The notes under the pieces: generated by a model
What the model was told of the DNA's origin: nothing
The model's input: only the letters and a program-made list of their open reading frames with translations
The model's database searches: none
Source: an uncultured Alistipes sp.
GTDB lineage: Bacteria; Bacteroidota; Bacteroidia; Bacteroidales; UBA932
Length of the DNA stretch: 64,000 bases
Assembly (NCBI GenBank): GCA_900544195.1
Contig: UQUJ01000004.1
Span: 1 to 64,000 of the forward strand
Direction of reading: 5' to 3'
Part shown: positions 15,719 to 23,229 of the stretch, in pieces
Layout of the letters: every line of letters begins with the position of its first letter
Position numbering within the stretch: position 1 is the stretch's first letter
Position numbers and translations under genes: made by a program

Positions 15719-16993
15719 CTAAAAATTAGTTGCGTCATTAATTATAAAAAGTCGGAGTTCGTCGAGTGCGGCCGCCGCGAACCGCTCAATATTCCTTTTC
15801 CTGTCATTCTTATAGACTTTCCTGACGGTTTTTGTGCCGTTCGGACCTGCGATTCCGATCCAAACTGTGCCCACAGGGTTGCGCTCATCGCCTCCGGGAC
15901 CAGCCAGTCCTGTGGTCGAGACCGCATACGTGCTTCCGGTCAAATTTCTGACTCCTTCGGCCATGGCGGCGGCCACTTCTGAGCTTACGACTCCATATTC
16001 ATTGATTGTTGTCTCTGGCACACCAAGAACTTTCTCTTTGACAGGGATGGCGTATGAGGTGACGGAGCCAAGATAGTACTCTGATGATCCTGGCACAGAT
16101 GTGATCAGTGATGAGATCTTGCCACCAGTGCAGGATTCCGCCGCGCTGAGGGTCATGCCAGTTCCACGGAACAAGGCTCCTACGGCATTCTCCAATGTGT
16201 CATCCTTATAGGAGTATATCTTGTTCCCGAGAATTGGCTTCAGGCGCGCGAATTCCTCGTCGATGCGCCTTTCCTCTTCCTCCCTGGAGCCTCCGTAGAT
16301 GGAAAGTCTGAGGCGCACCCCAGTCAAAGGGTTCGGGAGATAGGCAAGGTGCATGTCCTCCGGCAGACTGTCCTCCCAAGACTCAATCTCCTTGGAGAGG
16401 GCAGATTCAGCCAAGCCAAAGACCATCACACACTTATGGAATATGTCAGTGAGGCTCTCATGAGCCTTGATGTCTTTGATCACATCCGGTATCGCTCCAA
16501 TCGCCTCGAACGGTACACCTGGCATGGCATAGAGAGTGGCCTCGTGGCCAAATCTTTCGACAGGGAAGCGGAACACCATGATCGGCGCCGTGCCCATATG
16601 ATTGACAATCACTTCGCATGTGTCCGGGACAAGAGCCTGGGCCTTGTTGATGTCCAGAACGTCGAGTCCTCTGGCATGGAGGATCTCATGTACCATTTTG
16701 AGCTGTCCATCGTTGACCACATAGCTTTCGCTTCCGGAAATCTCCGCCAAGGCAGCCTTCGTGATGTCGTCCTTGGTCGGGCCAAGGCCTCCGGTCGTGA
16801 TGACTATCTCATTGCTTGTGAGCTCTTTCGTCAAAGTGTTGATGATTTCGTCATGGTCATCTCCGAACGATACCATTCTGGTGACCTTCACTCCGATGTC
16901 CTCCAGAGCACGTGATATTTGTGATGAGTTTGTGTCCACTATCTGTCCGATCAGAATCTCGTCGCCGATAGTGCAGATCGATGCGTTTGTCAT
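15719..16993 (-). CDS. cinA: CinA-family nicotinamide-nucleotide amidohydrolase
   Basis: 424 aa with the two-part CinA layout. The N-terminal MoaB/MogA-like (COG1058) domain has G-D-E-I-L-I-G-Q-I-V-D-T-N-S at residues 10-23 and T-T-G-G-L-G-P-T-K-D-D. The C-terminal PncC amidase domain has A-E-S-C-T-G-G-K near residue 285 and S-T-T-G-L-A-G-P-G-G. PncC converts NMN to nicotinate mononucleotide in the pyridine nucleotide salvage cycle; the N-domain is an ADP-ribose pyrophosphatase in some species. It follows pyrD by 10 bp on the minus strand, so they likely share a transcript. Confidence 0.93.
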   Translation of the reverse strand: MTNASICTIGDEILIGQIVDTNSSQISRALEDIGVKVTRMVSFGDDHDEIINTLTKELTSNEIVITTGGLGPTKDDITKAALAEISGSESYVVNDGQLKMVHEILHARGLDVLDINKAQALVPDTCEVIVNHMGTAPIMVFRFPVERFGHEATLYAMPGVPFEAIGAIPDVIKDIKAHESLTDIFHKCVMVFGLAESALSKEIESWEDSLPEDMHLAYLPNPLTGVRLRLSIYGGSREEEERRIDEEFARLKPILGNKIYSYKDDTLENAVGALFRGTGMTLSAAESCTGGKISSLITSVPGSSEYYLGSVTSYAIPVKEKVLGVPETTINEYGVVSSEVAAAMAEGVRNLTGSTYAVSTTGLAGPGGDERNPVGTVWIGIAGPNGTKTVRKVYKNDRKRNIERFAAAALDELRLFIINDATNF

Positions 16994-17003
16994 AATTTTC
17001 GAA

Positions 17004-18056
17004 TTATTTTGCCAAACAGTTGGCTTCCAGATATTTGTTGATTTTTTTCACTATTGACGGACCTTCGTATATGAATCCGGTATAGATCTCGATCAGGCTT
17101 GCGCCGGCATCCAGCATCTCCTTGGCCTGCTCCGGTGTCATTATTCCCCCAACCCCGACAACAGGCAACCGCCCTGACGTGAATTCATGAATATGCTTGA
17201 CCATTGCCAGACTCTTCCCGTACAAAGGAGCGCCGGAAAGCCCTCCATTGCCGATCTTCTCGATTCTTGTCCTGTTGGTCTTCAGACCGTCGCGCGATCT
17301 GGTCGTGTTTCCTGCCACGATCCCGTCAATTCCGGACTGCATGCAGTACTTCAGTATCTCGTCCAGTTCCCCGACCGGAATGTCAGGGGAGACCTTGACC
17401 AGAATCGGCTTATAGACGTCATAGCAAATCCTTAAATCCAGCAGCGGGTCGAGAATATCCGACAGGTATGACACGTCCTGAAGGTTCTGGAGGCCATGCA
17501 CATTGGGGCATGAGACGTTTATGGTGAACATGTCCACGAAGTCGTACATGAATGAAAAAGCCTTCTTGTAGTCAGCGATTGTGTCTTCGTCAGACGCGCT
17601 GGAGCTGTTCTTGGCGATGCTCGCCGCTAAGATAGTCTTCGGAGAGTCTTTCTGAATATGTCTTATTGCATTCCCGACTCCTTTGTTGTTGATCCCCATC
17701 CTGTTGATGATCGCGTTGTCCTGCGGAAGCCTGAACAGGCGGGGCTTCGGGTTGCCGGGCTGTGGCTCTGGTGTAAGGGACCCGATCTCTATGAAAGAGA
17801 ACCCGAACCAAGACAGTTCATTGTAGAGTTCTCCATTTTTGTCCAGACCGGCCGCAAGTCCAACTGGAGCGGGAAAGTCTATGCCAAAGACATTTCTGGA
17901 CAGAGATGGGCTCTTATGACTGTAAATCAGCTTCATCAGTTTTCCGCCTAATGGAATCCGGCTCAGCAGTTTCAGGCCTTTGAATGTGAGGTTGTGCGCA
18001 GTTTCCGGAGAAAACTTGAACAAGATCGGCCTGATGAGTTGTCTGTACATATTCAT
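17004..18056 (-). CDS. pyrD: Dihydroorotate dehydrogenase (quinone), class 2
   Basis: 350 aa FMN-containing TIM barrel that oxidises dihydroorotate to orotate in pyrimidine synthesis, passing electrons to quinone. The class 2 N-terminal amphipathic membrane-association helices are present (M-Y-R-Q-L-I-R-P-I-L-F-K-F-S-P-E-T-A-H). They are followed by P-V-G-L-A-A-G-L-D-K-N-G near residue 65, N-V-S-C-P-N near 180 with the catalytic Ser region, and V-G-V-G-G-I near 300 for phosphate binding. The length is typical. Transcription probably starts at its own promoter upstream and runs on into cinA. Confidence 0.95.
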   Translation of the reverse strand: MNMYRQLIRPILFKFSPETAHNLTFKGLKLLSRIPLGGKLMKLIYSHKSPSLSRNVFGIDFPAPVGLAAGLDKNGELYNELSWFGFSFIEIGSLTPEPQPGNPKPRLFRLPQDNAIINRMGINNKGVGNAIRHIQKDSPKTILAASIAKNSSSASDEDTIADYKKAFSFMYDFVDMFTINVSCPNVHGLQNLQDVSYLSDILDPLLDLRICYDVYKPILVKVSPDIPVGELDEILKYCMQSGIDGIVAGNTTRSRDGLKTNRTRIEKIGNGGLSGAPLYGKSLAMVKHIHEFTSGRLPVVGVGGIMTPEQAKEMLDAGASLIEIYTGFIYEGPSIVKKINKYLEANCLAK

Positions 18057-18071
18057 TGAGTTTTACATGTA

Positions 18072-18079
18072 CAAATTTA
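18072..18079 (-). promoter_or_regulatory. Promoter -7 box for pyrD-cinA
   Basis: TAAATTTG on the minus strand, 15 nt before the pyrD ATG at 18056. The -33 region is weak. Confidence 0.5.
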
Positions 18080-18124
18080 GGCAAATTCATCAGAACCGGA
18101 AGTGTTTTCTTCGCAAAGATTCTG

Positions 18125-18580
18125 TCAATCGATCTCTTTGAATGTTCCGTTGTCGTAGAAGACGAGTATTTTGGTTATCCTTGCCGGAACCTGTTCGGGT
18201 CCGGAAGGGGAGAGTCGCTCCGGTTGTGGCTTATTATCAGAGACTTCCGGCTCTTGAGGGAACAAGTCGGGTTCCTGAGATTCAAACAATCTTCCGTCAG
18301 GCGTGTCAATGGTTGGGGATAGCCGTTTCTCAGGGACTTGAGATAGCATTGCCGTCTGGTTATGGTCCGAGTTTTTGTACATTCTCCCCTTGCCTCCGAT
18401 CAGCCAATCGAGGTTCAGGTTCGGATAGCAGTCCGCCATGCTTTCGATGAATTCGAACCCAGGCTTGTTCCTTCCGGACAGGATGTGTGACACACTGGCC
18501 TTGGTCACACCGATCTTGTCCGCGAACTGTGACTGGGAAATGTTCTCGGCTGAAAGGAACTGCTGCAATCTCTTGTTCAT
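18125..18580 (-). CDS. XRE-family helix-turn-helix transcriptional regulator
   Basis: 151 aa. The N-terminal 65 residues form a lambda-repressor-type HTH (ISQSQFADKIGVTKASVSHI, then L-S-G-R-N-K-P-G). It is followed by a segment L-D-W-L-I-G-G-K-G common in Bacteroidota phage-like and stress regulators, and a Pro/Glu-rich C-terminal tail with no recognised domain. A 6-3-6 inverted repeat overlaps its predicted transcription start, pointing to autoregulation. It is a single gene facing a 500-bp AT-rich region. The target genes are unknown. Confidence 0.85.
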   Translation of the reverse strand: MNKRLQQFLSAENISQSQFADKIGVTKASVSHILSGRNKPGFEFIESMADCYPNLNLDWLIGGKGRMYKNSDHNQTAMLSQVPEKRLSPTIDTPDGRLFESQEPDLFPQEPEVSDNKPQPERLSPSGPEQVPARITKILVFYDNGTFKEID

Positions 18581-18581
18581 T

Positions 18582-18596
18582 ACAAATGTGATTTGT
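18582..18596. promoter_or_regulatory. Candidate operator of the XRE regulator
   Basis: Inverted repeat ACAAAT-GTG-ATTTGT, immediately before the ATG at 18580 and covering the start site expected from the promoter at 18600-18631. The position fits binding by the regulator itself. Confidence 0.5.
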
Positions 18597-18599
18597 TTA

Positions 18600-18631
18600 C
18601 AAAGTTAACATTTAAAAGTGTAAAAGTCAAC
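18600..18631 (-). promoter_or_regulatory. Promoter of the XRE regulator (TTG-N20-TAACTTTG)
   Basis: On the minus strand GTTGAC (18631-18626) precedes TAACTTTG (18607-18600) with spacing matching the Bacteroidota -33/-7 layout. The start site would fall inside the inverted repeat at 18582-18596. Confidence 0.6.
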
Positions 18632-18898
18632 TACATTTGTTAAATTACAAAAGTTAACCACAACGGAAACTAAAGCTAAGTTATCTAAAGAATGATGTAG
18701 ATAGTCATACAAATACTATTGATTATTAATGAGTATTACTATTATAGAGTTGTTAAGTTTCACGATTTTTCAAACAATGGCCCAATTTAACCGCACAAAA
18801 TTAACTCATTAATTTATATAATATAGATAATTATGCTGATAATTAAGATATTACATGTATAATAACAATGTCATTAGCGATGATTATTTTACTTTTCT

Positions 18899-18920
18899 GA
18901 ACAATTTATCGAAATTGTTC
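18899..18920. repeat. 22-bp palindrome, possible operator
   Basis: Perfect 9-bp arms GAACAATTT / AAATTGTTC separated by ATCG. It lies in the middle of the AT-rich region, about 110 bp upstream of the queA promoter and not followed by a T-run, so a protein site is more likely than a terminator. Confidence 0.5.
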
Positions 18921-19029
18921 AATGTTTACAGTGCTAATACGCGTGTTTTACATAAGTAAACGAATTTTGACCATTAAAATGTTTAGGGCGGTATGTGTAG
19001 AGAAGCGATCACATACTGTCCTCCGAGAA

Positions 19030-19060
19030 TTTGATATTTCTATTACTTAGGTTAACTTTG
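19030..19060 (+). promoter_or_regulatory. Consensus promoter of queA (TTTG-N19-TAACTTTG)
   Basis: TTTG at 19030-19033 and TAACTTTG at 19053-19060 are exactly 19 nt apart, a full match to the Bacteroidota primary sigma factor promoter. Confidence 0.75.
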
Positions 19061-19082
19061 CGTGTATTTTAAAATTCATGAG

Positions 19083-20297
19083 ATGATACCTTCAATACAC
19101 ATTGAGGACTACAACTATAATCTTCCTGACGAAAGAATAGCCAAATACCCTCTTGCCGAACGAGACGCCTCAAAGCTTCTGAGATACGTGGACGGCAATG
19201 TAGATGAATATGTGTTCAGAAATATTCCTGAATTACTCCCTGCCGGGGCTTTGATGGTGTTCAATGACACCAAGGTAGTTCCGGCGAGACTTCATTTTCA
19301 ACGAGCGACCGGAGCGCACATCGAGATTTTCTGCCTTGAGCCGGTCAATCCTCCGGAATATAACACGGCCTTTGCCGCCACGGACCGATGCCGTTGGAAG
19401 TGTGTCATTGGCAATGCGAAACGATGGAAAAACGACACATTGTCTCTTTACAATCCCCATGCGGACGCGGCTGTTGTGGCCATGGGGCTCAAGGCAGATC
19501 TCGTGGAAAGGAATGGAGAGACCGGCATTGTGGAGTTCACATGGCAGGACGGCAACCCATTCTCCAGAGTCCTGGAGCTTTGCGGGACCGTGCCGATACC
19601 TCCTTATCTTAACAGGGAGACGGAATCCATTGACACGGAGCGCTACCAAACCCTATACGCGCATATTCGAGGCTCCGTGGCCGCTCCGACCGCAGGGCTA
19701 CATTTCACACAGAGGGTTTTGGATGCGATCTCGGCTAAAGGGATAGACCGTGAGAACGTCTGTCTTCATGTCGGGGCCGGCACTTTCCTCCCTGTCAAAA
19801 GCTCAGATGTGGCCCGGCATCCGATGCACCGTGAGCCTTTTGTGGTTTCCTTAAGTCTGCTTAAGCGGATAAGGTTCAATAAGTCCAAACTGATCGCCGT
19901 CGGCACCACTTCGGTGAGGACTCTGGAGTCTTTGTACTATGTCGGTGTCAGCTGCATCGAGAAAGGAATGCCGGAGGATGTCGGCCAATGGGCTCCTTAT
20001 GAGCGAGACTATGAATATTCATTGGAAGAGTCTTTGGACGCCATCATCTCCTATCTCGAGGGAAGGGGGCTTGAGGAACTGAAGGTCGGTACCCGGATCA
20101 TCATCGTGCCGGGCTTCCGTTTCAGGCTTGTGGACATTCTCGTCACCAATTTCCATCAGCCGGAAAGCACGTTGATTCTTTTGATCTCAGCGTTTGTGGG
20201 TGGAGACTGGAAAACCATCTATGACTATGCCTTGGGGCATGATTTCCGCTTCCTCAGCTACGGCGACAGCTCACTGTTGTTCCGCCGCGACTCTTAA
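19083..20297 (+). CDS. queA: S-adenosylmethionine:tRNA ribosyltransferase-isomerase
   Basis: 404 aa. QueA transfers and isomerises the ribosyl part of SAM onto 7-aminomethyl-deazaguanine in tRNA to make epoxyqueuosine. Family markers are the N-terminal Y-N-L-P-D-E-R-I-A-K-Y-P-L segment, M-V-F-N-D-T-K-V-V-P-A-R-L near residue 60, P-T-A-G-L-H-F-T near 205, G-A-G-T-F-L-P-V near 235, and N-F-H-Q-P-E-S-T-L near the C-terminus. The ATG at 19083 is preferred: an in-frame GTG at 19062 would lie at the promoter. At about 400 aa it is longer than E. coli QueA (356) but normal for Bacteroidota. Confidence 0.95.
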   Translation: MIPSIHIEDYNYNLPDERIAKYPLAERDASKLLRYVDGNVDEYVFRNIPELLPAGALMVFNDTKVVPARLHFQRATGAHIEIFCLEPVNPPEYNTAFAATDRCRWKCVIGNAKRWKNDTLSLYNPHADAAVVAMGLKADLVERNGETGIVEFTWQDGNPFSRVLELCGTVPIPPYLNRETESIDTERYQTLYAHIRGSVAAPTAGLHFTQRVLDAISAKGIDRENVCLHVGAGTFLPVKSSDVARHPMHREPFVVSLSLLKRIRFNKSKLIAVGTTSVRTLESLYYVGVSCIEKGMPEDVGQWAPYERDYEYSLEESLDAIISYLEGRGLEELKVGTRIIIVPGFRFRLVDILVTNFHQPESTLILLISAFVGGDWKTIYDYALGHDFRFLSYGDSSLLFRRDS

Positions 20298-20325
20298 TTA
20301 GTTAATATCTCGCTATTTACAAGCC

Positions 20326-20357
20326 TTTGCAAATGTTAAGTAATTTGCTTACATTTG
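20326..20357 (+). promoter_or_regulatory. Promoter of the acyltransferase gene
   Basis: TACATTTG (20350-20357) with TTTG about 19-20 nt upstream, 26 nt before the ATG. Confidence 0.65.
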
Positions 20358-20382
20358 CATTGTCAACTAATGATGATTTATT

Positions 20383-21555
20383 ATGGCTGATTCATCTGAA
20401 TTTGAAAGCATCTGCCCTTACAACGATGCTGAGGCGGTCGAGGCCTTGAACAAGGTCGCGAATCATCCCGCCGTACTGGCTATTTCCGAATATCTTTTCC
20501 CTGACGAGCCGATCACATTCCTTCGGAACGCTCTTAAGAGTGTGCATAATATTGATGAGTTTCAGGAGATTGTGATGAACAAGGCTGTCTCATGGGTCAT
20601 GGATCACACGATCCATAATTTCTCATACGACGGCATCAGCTACATCAAGGAGCTGAAAGGCAAGTTCCTTGCGATGTCGAACCACAGGGACATCATTCTG
20701 GATCCCGCCATCACCCAGCAGGTTCTTTTCAGGAACGGCATTCCGATGACGGAGATCTGTGTGGGAGACAACTTGATCAAGCAGAGCAAGACGGTCGAGT
20801 ACCTTCTTCGTTCGAACAGGATGATCCGTGTCATTCGTGGAATCTCGGCGAGGGAACTCTACCTTTCCTCTCAGGTCCTGTCGAAGTACATAAGACAGAC
20901 CATCACTTCCGGTAAATCTTCCATCTGGCTGGCACAGAGGCAGGGACGCACCAAGGATGGCATCGACACTACGGAACAGGGCTTGCTGAAGATGCTTGAC
21001 ATGAGTGGTACAAAGTCATTTCAGGAGAATTTCTCGGAGCTGAACATCGTTCCTCTCAGCATTTCTTATGAATATGAGCCGTGCGATGTGCGCAAGGCTC
21101 GTGAGATCCTTATCTCAAGGACTCAGAAATATGTCAAGTCACATACCGAGGACATGCACAGCATCGTTATCGGCATACGTCAGCAGAAAGGTAATGTGCA
21201 CCTGAATTTCGGGTTGCCTATCACTGCCGATGAGATCGAGTTGGCTTCTCACTGTGATAAGAATGACCGTTATCAGGCCATCAGGCATGCTGTGGACAAG
21301 AGAATCATCGCCGGCTACCAGCTTTGGAAGACTAATTACATCGCTTACGATCTTGTGAACCACAGCTACAAGTATGCTGAGCTATACACACCGGAGGATG
21401 TCGAGAAGTTCACCGAGTACACGGAGCACAAGCTTGACAAGGTGGAGCGCAGGCTGAATCGTGCCGAGCTTCGTGACATATTCCTGCGAATCTATTCCAA
21501 TCCGGTCGAGTCCAAGGAGCGTCTCGTCTCTGGTGAGCCGCTTCGCCAGGAATAG
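20383..21555 (+). CDS. Glycerol-phosphate acyltransferase-like (PlsC-type) protein
   Basis: 390 aa. The acyltransferase block I motif appears as S-N-H-R-D-I-I-L-D-P (NHx4D) near residue 103, with a later K-S-S-I-W-L-A-Q-R-Q-G-R segment fitting blocks II/III. These place it in the glycerophospholipid acyltransferase superfamily that moves acyl chains onto glycerol-3-phosphate or lysophosphatidate at the inner membrane. The protein is longer than typical PlsC (about 240 aa), with an extra N-terminal 80 residues and a charged helical C-terminus. No transmembrane helix is obvious. It could act on an ornithine- or sulfono-lipid instead of a glycerolipid. It has its own promoter. Confidence 0.72.
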   Translation: MADSSEFESICPYNDAEAVEALNKVANHPAVLAISEYLFPDEPITFLRNALKSVHNIDEFQEIVMNKAVSWVMDHTIHNFSYDGISYIKELKGKFLAMSNHRDIILDPAITQQVLFRNGIPMTEICVGDNLIKQSKTVEYLLRSNRMIRVIRGISARELYLSSQVLSKYIRQTITSGKSSIWLAQRQGRTKDGIDTTEQGLLKMLDMSGTKSFQENFSELNIVPLSISYEYEPCDVRKAREILISRTQKYVKSHTEDMHSIVIGIRQQKGNVHLNFGLPITADEIELASHCDKNDRYQAIRHAVDKRIIAGYQLWKTNYIAYDLVNHSYKYAELYTPEDVEKFTEYTEHKLDKVERRLNRAELRDIFLRIYSNPVESKERLVSGEPLRQE

Positions 21556-21572
21556 CCACGGTTAGCTTATTC

Positions 21573-21597
21573 GGTCGCTGAGCTTGTCGAAGCGACT
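21573..21597 (+). repeat. REP-like 25-bp palindrome, copy 1
   Basis: It begins GGTCGCTGAGCTTG and ends CGAAGCGACT, so its ends pair (GGTCGCT / AGCGACt). A second copy in reverse orientation with one mismatch lies inside the GH13 gene at 39214-39238. It starts 18 bp after the acyltransferase stop. Confidence 0.8.
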
Positions 21598-21632
21598 CTA
21601 TATGCTGAAAGCGCTTAAACCTCAAGAAGAAG

Positions 21633-21702
21633 GCGTTCAAAAATAGAAAATTCCCAAATTTTGCACGTTACCAAAATTTGGGAATTTTTATTTTCTGAAC
21701 GC
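21633..21702. repeat. Long hairpin, core family copy 2 (inverted loop)
   Basis: The 31-bp arms 21633-21663 and 21672-21702 pair with four mismatches. The loop is CACGTTAC (21664-21671), the reverse complement of GTAACGTG, so this copy is inverted relative to the others. An A-rich left flank and T-rich right flank within the arms would allow intrinsic termination in either direction. Confidence 0.88.
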
Positions 21703-21781
21703 GGTGCGTTTGGTGTTCATTATGTGATTTGTTTGATATTTGATTGTTTTGTAGCACTAAAAACAAAATAGTTATTTATGT

Positions 21782-21796
21782 AAACATTTTTGTTAT
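21782..21796 (+). repeat. Intergenic 15-mer AAACATTTTTGTTAT, copy 3
   Basis: Identical to 10026-10040; the match extends to 17 bases (21781-21797 versus 10025-10041). It sits between hairpin copies 2 and 3 with no gene start nearby. Confidence 0.5.
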
Positions 21797-21829
21797 GTGT
21801 CTCATTCCTGTTTTGATAAAGCCTTTAAA

Positions 21830-21894
21830 GCAGCAGAAAAACTGAATTTCAAATTTTGGCAACGTGCAAAATTTGAAATTCAGTTTTTTGCTGC
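21830..21894. repeat. Long hairpin, core family copy 3
   Basis: Left arm 21830-21858 and right arm 21867-21894 pair along their full length with one bulged G. The loop is GCAACGTG (21859-21866), one base different from copies 1 and 4. It lies 27 bp before the stop codon of the minus-strand gene at 21922. Confidence 0.88.
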
Positions 21895-21921
21895 CTCCAT
21901 CGAGGCGAAATATCTCACGAA

Positions 21922-23205
21922 TTAAAACAGCCGATCCACACTGGCGATGACCTCCTCGGAGGAGAGTTCTGTGCTGAGAATCAGGTCAGGCTTCTTCAGC
22001 TCGAAGCCTTTGCTGGTGGCGTTCAGCATTCCGGCTCCGGTGATGTTCAGCATCACGGTCTCGTCCTTCTTGACTGTACCCTCATCGAGGGCTTTCTTCA
22101 AAGCGGCCACGGCGGATGCGGCGGCAGGGAATATGTCATAGCCCTCCTTGTTGAAGAACTGAAGCATCCAATAGACGATGTCATCGTTGGTGACCTTGAA
22201 GAAGTCGCCGTTGGATTCCTTGAGTGCGTCGAAAAGGCCTCCGGCAAGGCTGTACGGTGGTTTTCTGTTGGAAAGAACCTTGGCGAGGATCACCTCGGCG
22301 CTCTTTCTGGACTCTTCTGGTGTGATCGGCACAAGATCTCTTGAACCGGCTTTCCAGGAATCGTACATAAGGGTGAACGGGGCGTTCTGCGCACAGTAAA
22401 TCCTCATCTTGTTCTCTCCGAAGCGGCCGTCCTTGGCAAGCCTGCTGGCGTTCTCCCAAGCGGCGATGGCGCCGGTTCCGCTTCCTACTGCCTGGAAATA
22501 TGCATCCGGAATCCTTCCGATGACCTCCACGGCACTCAATAGTGTTGTGCCCATTCCGTCTCTTCTGGCGACGTTCTTCGCACCGCCTTCCGCCAGATAG
22601 CGAGGATCTTCGCAGAGTTTCTCTCCAAGGGCAATGGCATCGTAGTAGTCTGTTCCGTTTGGTGTCGCTATTACCTTCACACAGGATTTCAGCTTCTTCA
22701 GGAACCAGAGATCATTGATGTTATCGTTAGGAATGCAGATCACGATCGGGATGTCATTGTCCGAGCAGACGCGGGCGAAAGCCCTGGCGGTGTTGCCGGC
22801 GGACTGAACCACAAGGATGTGTCTGTCGTTTTTCGGCAGCCTTGCGCAGACAGAGAACGCCTCTGTCTCCTTGAATGAGCAGGTCTCCATCTTGGCACCA
22901 CGCTTTGGAACGTAGCCGGACAGGGTAATGTACAGGTTCTCCATCCCGAGAAGCTCGGCGAGCCCCTTGCTCCTGTAGGTAACAGGAGCGTGTGAATTTT
23001 TCAGCGTTCTGTTGATCGGAAGCCATTCGGCGTATCTGTAAAGCCCTTTGAGATCGTCACGGGGAGTGAATCTCTCATTCTCATACACGGCTCTTACCAA
23101 TGACGGCGTGGAAGCTTCCGGATCAGCCAATGTCCAACCGGCATCCTGGAATATTCTTCCGGTACCGACGTTCATTAGCTGGTAATTTGTTGGTTTGAAT
23201 TTCAT
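21922..23205 (-). CDS. Cysteate synthase-like PLP enzyme (threonine synthase family)
   Basis: 427 aa fold-type II PLP enzyme. The PLP lysine is probably K112 in METCSFKETEA, and the phosphate-binding glycine cluster is V-G-S-G-T-G-A in the second half. It resembles threonine synthase, but the segments G-W-T-L-A-D-P, W-L-P-I-N-R, A-P-V-T-Y-R-S-K-G-L-A and L-Y-I-T-L-S-G-Y-V-P-K-R-G-A recall the cysteate synthase branch. Those enzymes turn phosphoserine and sulfite into L-cysteate, known from methanogen coenzyme M synthesis and proposed for sulfonolipid synthesis in Bacteroidota. Ordinary threonine synthase is the alternative. It follows the antiporter gene by 24 bp on the minus strand. Confidence 0.65.
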   Translation of the reverse strand: MKFKPTNYQLMNVGTGRIFQDAGWTLADPEASTPSLVRAVYENERFTPRDDLKGLYRYAEWLPINRTLKNSHAPVTYRSKGLAELLGMENLYITLSGYVPKRGAKMETCSFKETEAFSVCARLPKNDRHILVVQSAGNTARAFARVCSDNDIPIVICIPNDNINDLWFLKKLKSCVKVIATPNGTDYYDAIALGEKLCEDPRYLAEGGAKNVARRDGMGTTLLSAVEVIGRIPDAYFQAVGSGTGAIAAWENASRLAKDGRFGENKMRIYCAQNAPFTLMYDSWKAGSRDLVPITPEESRKSAEVILAKVLSNRKPPYSLAGGLFDALKESNGDFFKVTNDDIVYWMLQFFNKEGYDIFPAAASAVAALKKALDEGTVKKDETVMLNITGAGMLNATSKGFELKKPDLILSTELSSEEVIASVDRLF

Positions 23206-23229
23206 CTTATTGTGCGTTAATATATTCTT

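Larger units (their letters stand above)
18581..19082. other. AT-rich divergent intergenic region between XRE regulator and queA
   Basis: About 500 bp of strongly AT-rich DNA. It contains the XRE promoter and operator (18582-18631), a 22-bp palindrome at 18899-18920 (GAACAATTT-ATCG-AAATTGTTC) and the queA promoter (19030-19060). I find no tRNA, no convincing small ORF and no repeat array in the middle. Confidence 0.6.
21556..21921. other. Convergent intergenic region with REP-like repeat and two core hairpins
   Basis: 366 bp between the acyltransferase and the cysteate-synthase-like gene, which converge. In order it holds a 25-bp REP-like palindrome (21573-21597), hairpin copy 2 (21633-21702), a copy of the 15-mer AAACATTTTTGTTAT (21782-21796) and hairpin copy 3 (21830-21894). 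I see no ORF. Confidence 0.75.

Noticed and set aside
18581..19082. tRNA or small RNA gene in the AT-rich gap
   Set aside because: No cloverleaf, CCA end or T-loop sequence (GGTTCGAATCC-like) is visible; only promoters and palindromes are supported.
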